64,000 nucleotides of DNA. It comes from G963663735 sp963663735 (lineage in GTDB: Bacteria; Acidobacteriota; UBA6911; RPQK01; JAPXNP01). The DNA lies in NCBI GenBank assembly GCA_963663735.2, contig CAXXHN010000001.1, positions 868,001 to 932,000 on the forward strand. The letters are read 5' to 3'. The position numbers were made by a program, and so were the translations under genes. Positions 60,706 through 64,000 of this stretch are shown here, one piece after another; position 1 is the first letter of the stretch; each line of letters begins with the position of its first letter. The notes below the pieces were generated by a model. It was not told the DNA's origin. It saw only the letters and a program-made list of their open reading frames with translations, and ran no database searches.

Positions 60706-62715
60706 ATGCCTGAAAAACCCACCTACGAAGAACTGCAGCAACGGATTTTGAGATTGGAACAGGTTGAATCTGACCGTAAGGCGATGGAGGAAGCTCTGCG
60801 AAAAAGCGAGGAGGAATACCGGGCACTTGGCGACTGTCTGCCGGTCGGAGTGATGCTCATCAGCCCGAATATGGAAATCATGGCAGTCAATGCTGCCCAC
60901 CGCAAATGGTTTCCCGACATCGATTACACCCAACATCCAACGTGTTATTCCACTCATGACGACCCTCTCAGAACCGAACCGTGCCAGGGTTGTCCGGTGA
61001 TCAAGACCTTCCAGGATGGTCAGGTCCATACCGCAGAGATGAATGCCAACACCTCGCTGGGAATACGCACCATGTTCTCCACCGCAACACCACTCTTCGA
61101 CAGCGGTGGGAAAGTGATCAGCGTACACGAGACGGTGGTGGACATCACCGAGCGCAAACTGGCCGAGGAAAAGCTGAGAAAAAGTGAAGCCAGCCTTGCC
61201 GAGGCCCAGCGAATTGCCAGTATCGGAAACTGGGATTTTGACATCCTGAACAACACTCTGGACTGGTCGGATGAGATTTATCGCATTTTCGGTTACAAAC
61301 CACAGGAATTTGAAGCATCGAATGAATTATTTTTAAGTTTTATTCATCCGGACGACAGGGAATTAGTCCGCCGGTCAGTGGAAGAGGCATTAAAAGGAAG
61401 AAAGCCATATAGCATTGACCACCGTATAGTCCTGCCGGATGGAACCCAGCGAATCGTTCACGAGCAGGCGCATATCATGAGGGATGAAAACGGCAACCCG
61501 ATGCGAATGCACGGAACTGTTCATGACATAACCGAGCGCAAACAGGCTGAAGAAGAAAAGACCCTGCTTGAGAAGAAATATCACCAGGCCCAGAAAATGG
61601 AATCCGTCGGGCGACTGGCGGGAGGAGTTGCCCATGACTTCAACAACATGCTGGGGGTTATTATCGGCCATGCTGAATTGGCGCTGGAGCAGACGGATCC
61701 GTCAGAGCCACTCCATGCCCATTTGACTGAGATACAGCAGGCTGCCGGGCGTTCCGCTGATCTGGCGAAGCAACTGCTGACCTTCGCCCGCAAGCAGACC
61801 ATCGCTCCCAGGTTACTCGACTTGAACCAGACCATCATAAGCATGCTCAATATGCTGCAGCGACTAATCGGCGAGGACATTGATCTCTCCTGGCAGCCGG
61901 GCGAGGGAGTATGGCCGGTCAGGATGGATCCGTCGCAGATTGATCAGCTCCTGATCAATCTGTGTGTTAACGCGCGGGATGCTATCAAAGGAGTGGGCAG
62001 GGTGACCATTGAAACTGGAAACACCACTGTGGACCAGTCCTTCTGCGCCGAGCATCAGGGTTCTACTCCCGGCGAGTATGTACTGCTGACCGTTAGCGAC
62101 AACGGATGCGGTATGGACAAAAAAACTCTGGACAAGCTTTTTGAGCCGTTTTTCACGACCAAGGAACTGGGCAAAGGTACCGGACTGGGGCTGGCCACGG
62201 TCTACGGCATCGTTAAGCAGAACAAAGGCTTCATCTACGCGCATAGCGAACCGGGCAAGGGATCAATCTTCAGGATCTACCTGCCCCGTCCAGCAGACTG
62301 GGCGGAAGAAACACCGGAGGAAAAGAGGCAGGAACCGGCCAGATGCGGACACGAAACCATTCTGCTGGTTGAGGATAATCCAGCGATCCTGAATATGACA
62401 GTAAAAATGCTCGAACGCCAGGGGTACACCGTGCTGCCTGCCTCCACACCGCAAGAGGCCATCTCTTTGACAGAAACCCACTCCGGCGAGATACACCTCC
62501 TCATGACTGATGTGGTGATGCCAGATATGAACGGAAGGGATCTGGCCAGGAAAATCGTATCCTCCTGCGCGAACCTCAAGTGCCTGTTCATGTCCGGGTA
62601 CCCGGACAACGTAATCGCATGCCGGGGAGTGCTGGAGAAAAAAATGAACTTCATTCAGAAACCTTTCTCCATGAGGGATCTGACCTCCAAAGTACGGGAA
62701 GTATTGGACGATTAA
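60706..62715 (+). CDS. PAS-containing hybrid histidine kinase with receiver domain
   Basis: 669 aa, cytoplasmic. A short coiled coil (EELQQRILRLEQ) precedes PAS 1 (about residues 38-150) with a Cys pair PCQGCP near residue 96. PAS 2 (about 165-285) has IGNWDFDILNNTLDWSDEIYRIFGY and DGTQRIVHE. A HisKA domain follows with H in GGVAHDFNNMLG (near 309), then a HATPase (NLCVNARDA, DNGCGMD, GKGTGLGLATVYGIV) and a C-terminal receiver (LLVEDNPAILNM, phosphoacceptor Asp in LLMTDVVMPDMNG, Lys in QKPFS). Such hybrids are common in Desulfobacterota-like genomes. No response-regulator gene is adjacent, so the output is unknown. Confidence 0.92.
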   Translation: MPEKPTYEELQQRILRLEQVESDRKAMEEALRKSEEEYRALGDCLPVGVMLISPNMEIMAVNAAHRKWFPDIDYTQHPTCYSTHDDPLRTEPCQGCPVIKTFQDGQVHTAEMNANTSLGIRTMFSTATPLFDSGGKVISVHETVVDITERKLAEEKLRKSEASLAEAQRIASIGNWDFDILNNTLDWSDEIYRIFGYKPQEFEASNELFLSFIHPDDRELVRRSVEEALKGRKPYSIDHRIVLPDGTQRIVHEQAHIMRDENGNPMRMHGTVHDITERKQAEEEKTLLEKKYHQAQKMESVGRLAGGVAHDFNNMLGVIIGHAELALEQTDPSEPLHAHLTEIQQAAGRSADLAKQLLTFARKQTIAPRLLDLNQTIISMLNMLQRLIGEDIDLSWQPGEGVWPVRMDPSQIDQLLINLCVNARDAIKGVGRVTIETGNTTVDQSFCAEHQGSTPGEYVLLTVSDNGCGMDKKTLDKLFEPFFTTKELGKGTGLGLATVYGIVKQNKGFIYAHSEPGKGSIFRIYLPRPADWAEETPEEKRQEPARCGHETILLVEDNPAILNMTVKMLERQGYTVLPASTPQEAISLTETHSGEIHLLMTDVVMPDMNGRDLARKIVSSCANLKCLFMSGYPDNVIACRGVLEKKMNFIQKPFSMRDLTSKVREVLDD

Positions 62716-62795
62716 CAAGTACGATTATTTCCGGATCCGGGTGGTCCTGGCCGCGGTAACCTTTAAGGCATCCCCGGCCAGTACGATATTCCCGG

Positions 62796-64000
62796 TTACC
62801 AGCGAAAATCAAGGCTGGTGAAAATGGACCTTCCGGGTTCGAATACAATGGCCGGATTAGAGTTGGACCCTCCAACTACGTCCCATTCATAGGAATTGGC
62901 AACTGCATAACTGCTATCTAGGATATTGTCCGCTCCCATATTGAGGGTGAATGATTTCCAGGAATAACCCAGGCGGATATTGATAACGTCCCACTCTGAC
63001 AGTAATTTTTCTCCAGCTTCCTTATCAATATGTTTATCAGCTCCGGAATGAATCCATTCAATGGTTCCGGAAAGGCCCGGATTCTTTCCTTTCTTCGGGT
63101 TATCGCTGTAATAGTGAAGTGCAAGGCGGCTCTTGATAGGAGCCATTTGTCCCAGGTCTCTGTCGCTGTTGTTGTCAGGGAAGGTATCTTTAAGGCCCCT
63201 CTGCAGGGCCAATCCGGCATCAAGGGATAGTCTGCGGGGCAGGTAGATTTCCGCCCTGATATCACCTCCGTAAATATGAGCATCAATATTGGTGTAACTG
63301 CTATAACCCTGCTGGTTCCTTTCCTGGTAGATGAAATCCTTCAGATCCGAATAGAATCCTTTTACCTGGAAATTGAAGTAACCTTGATTGATTCTGATCC
63401 CCGCGTCCAGTTCAGTGTTTGCGACTGGTCTCAGCTCCGGATTCCCAAAGTATGATGGATTTCCCTGTAGGTATCGCTCAGTGGACGAAGGACTCCTGTA
63501 ACTGCGTCCTAATCCGCTGAACAATACAACCTTCCCTCCCGGAAAATAATTCGCGGAGATGAATCCGCTCGCAAGGTAATCAACCTGCTGGTTCCCTGCA
63601 GTCACTGAACTGGAATAAACCAGAGCCTCGTCAGCCTCCTGGCGAAAGCGGTCCACACGGAATCCGCCACTCAGAGACCATTTACTGAAAAATCTGTCAG
63701 CCTGGATATAGCTCCCAAGATTGAGGGTCTTTACAGATGGAATCAGTTTGTCATTCAGTACCGCGCCGGTAAGGCTGTTATAGACATCTCCCCGCCAGCT
63801 GCGATGATAGAGGTCAACTCCCAAAGTCAGGGTCAGCTGGTCAGTCCTGGTCACATTCTGAATAGCACCTCCGCTTATAGTTGATTTGACAATGTTGTTT
63901 TTGGGGACGGCAACATCCCGAAGCCCCTGAAACGGATAGTGTTCCACTGAATTCTGAAACGCTGAAAAGGTCATTTTTTCAGAGAGATCATTCATGCCGC
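62796..64000 (-). CDS. TonB-dependent outer-membrane receptor, C-terminal part
   Basis: About 401 codons of a larger gene whose 5' end lies beyond base 64000; the reading frame is open to the window edge. The sequence alternates beta strands with turns (LTLGVDLYHRSWRGDVYNS, SLSGGFRVDRFRQEAD, FSGLGRSYRSPSSTERYL, NPELRPVANTELDAGIRI). It ends RSIFTSLDFRW with a terminal aromatic residue, as in TonB-dependent barrels. The NPELRPV motif is typical. It imports a siderophore, cobalamin or glycan across the outer membrane. The substrate cannot be told without the plug domain. Confidence 0.88.
   Translation of the reverse strand, partial: GMNDLSEKMTFSAFQNSVEHYPFQGLRDVAVPKNNIVKSTISGGAIQNVTRTDQLTLTLGVDLYHRSWRGDVYNSLTGAVLNDKLIPSVKTLNLGSYIQADRFFSKWSLSGGFRVDRFRQEADEALVYSSSVTAGNQQVDYLASGFISANYFPGGKVVLFSGLGRSYRSPSSTERYLQGNPSYFGNPELRPVANTELDAGIRINQGYFNFQVKGFYSDLKDFIYQERNQQGYSSYTNIDAHIYGGDIRAEIYLPRRLSLDAGLALQRGLKDTFPDNNSDRDLGQMAPIKSRLALHYYSDNPKKGKNPGLSGTIEWIHSGADKHIDKEAGEKLLSEWDVINIRLGYSWKSFTLNMGADNILDSSYAVANSYEWDVVGGSNSNPAIVFEPGRSIFTSLDFRW

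Overview
The window looks like a chromosome segment from an anaerobic bacterium, most plausibly an Acidobacteriota-type lineage. This is inferred from family content only: a duplicated-permease (ADOP-type) transporter next to a HlyD-type adaptor fragment, a TPR-multiheme cytochrome, a lipoprotein with a pseudopilin-like C-terminus, and a FecR/zinc-finger anti-sigma giant. Base composition is moderate to high G+C over 1-48.6 kb and 60.7-64 kb. It is visibly lower and patchy between the tRNA-Arg (48.7 kb) and about 60.6 kb.

Layout. 1-1049: N-terminal part of a UvrD/PcrA helicase. 1441-4237: lutABC-type lactate utilisation operon. 4275-6374: SpoIIE/PP2C phosphatase receptor. 6925-10499: DUF481 outer-membrane protein and octaheme-TPR cytochrome lipoprotein. 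10550-14297: phosphofructokinase and glycogen debranching enzyme, divergently transcribed. 14519-14878: a small cupin, possibly leaderless. 14974-24395: surface-polysaccharide block of a sulfotransferase and three large multidomain glycosyltransferases. 24560-26122: TPR/retropepsin-like lipoprotein. 26175-39766: a leftward rnf operon. 40263-43461: ECF sigma factor with membrane FecR/zinc-finger anti-sigma protein. 43919-47996: ABC transporter genes interspersed with palindromic repeats. 48655-48731: tRNA-Arg(TCT). 48732-60.7 kb: accessory region rich in broken genes, duplicated repeats, transposase stumps and a tRNA T-arm copy. 60706-62715: PAS hybrid histidine kinase. 62796-64000: C-terminal part of a TonB-dependent receptor.

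The most striking system is the rnf operon. Its order is pforX2 - rnfB - pforX1 - rnfC - rnfD - rnfG - rnfE - rnfA - (hairpin) - small Cys-rich membrane protein. Two very large proteins (1276 and 1417 aa) flank rnfB and are coupled to it by overlaps or short gaps. Both read as full-length but active-site-degenerate relatives of pyruvate:ferredoxin oxidoreductase. The thiamine-diphosphate/Mg signature is not visible in either. RnfB and one of the giants share the same Cys-to-Ser change at the end of a ferredoxin motif. This suggests a repurposed PFOR scaffold working as a cytoplasmic electron-input or docking module of the Rnf pump; that role is inference.

The accessory region carries separate signs of serial insertion and decay. 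They include 89-bp direct repeats, about 104-bp direct repeats around an unknown secreted protein, three copies of a GTGTGCCC-type repeat, an IS481-like transposase stump joined to a tRNA T-arm sequence, an IS3 OrfA stump, a chimeric adaptor gene, a T8-frameshifted membrane protein gene, a paralogue with an in-frame stop, an AT-rich serine hydrolase, and C-terminal stumps of HEPN-like and DUF4832 proteins.
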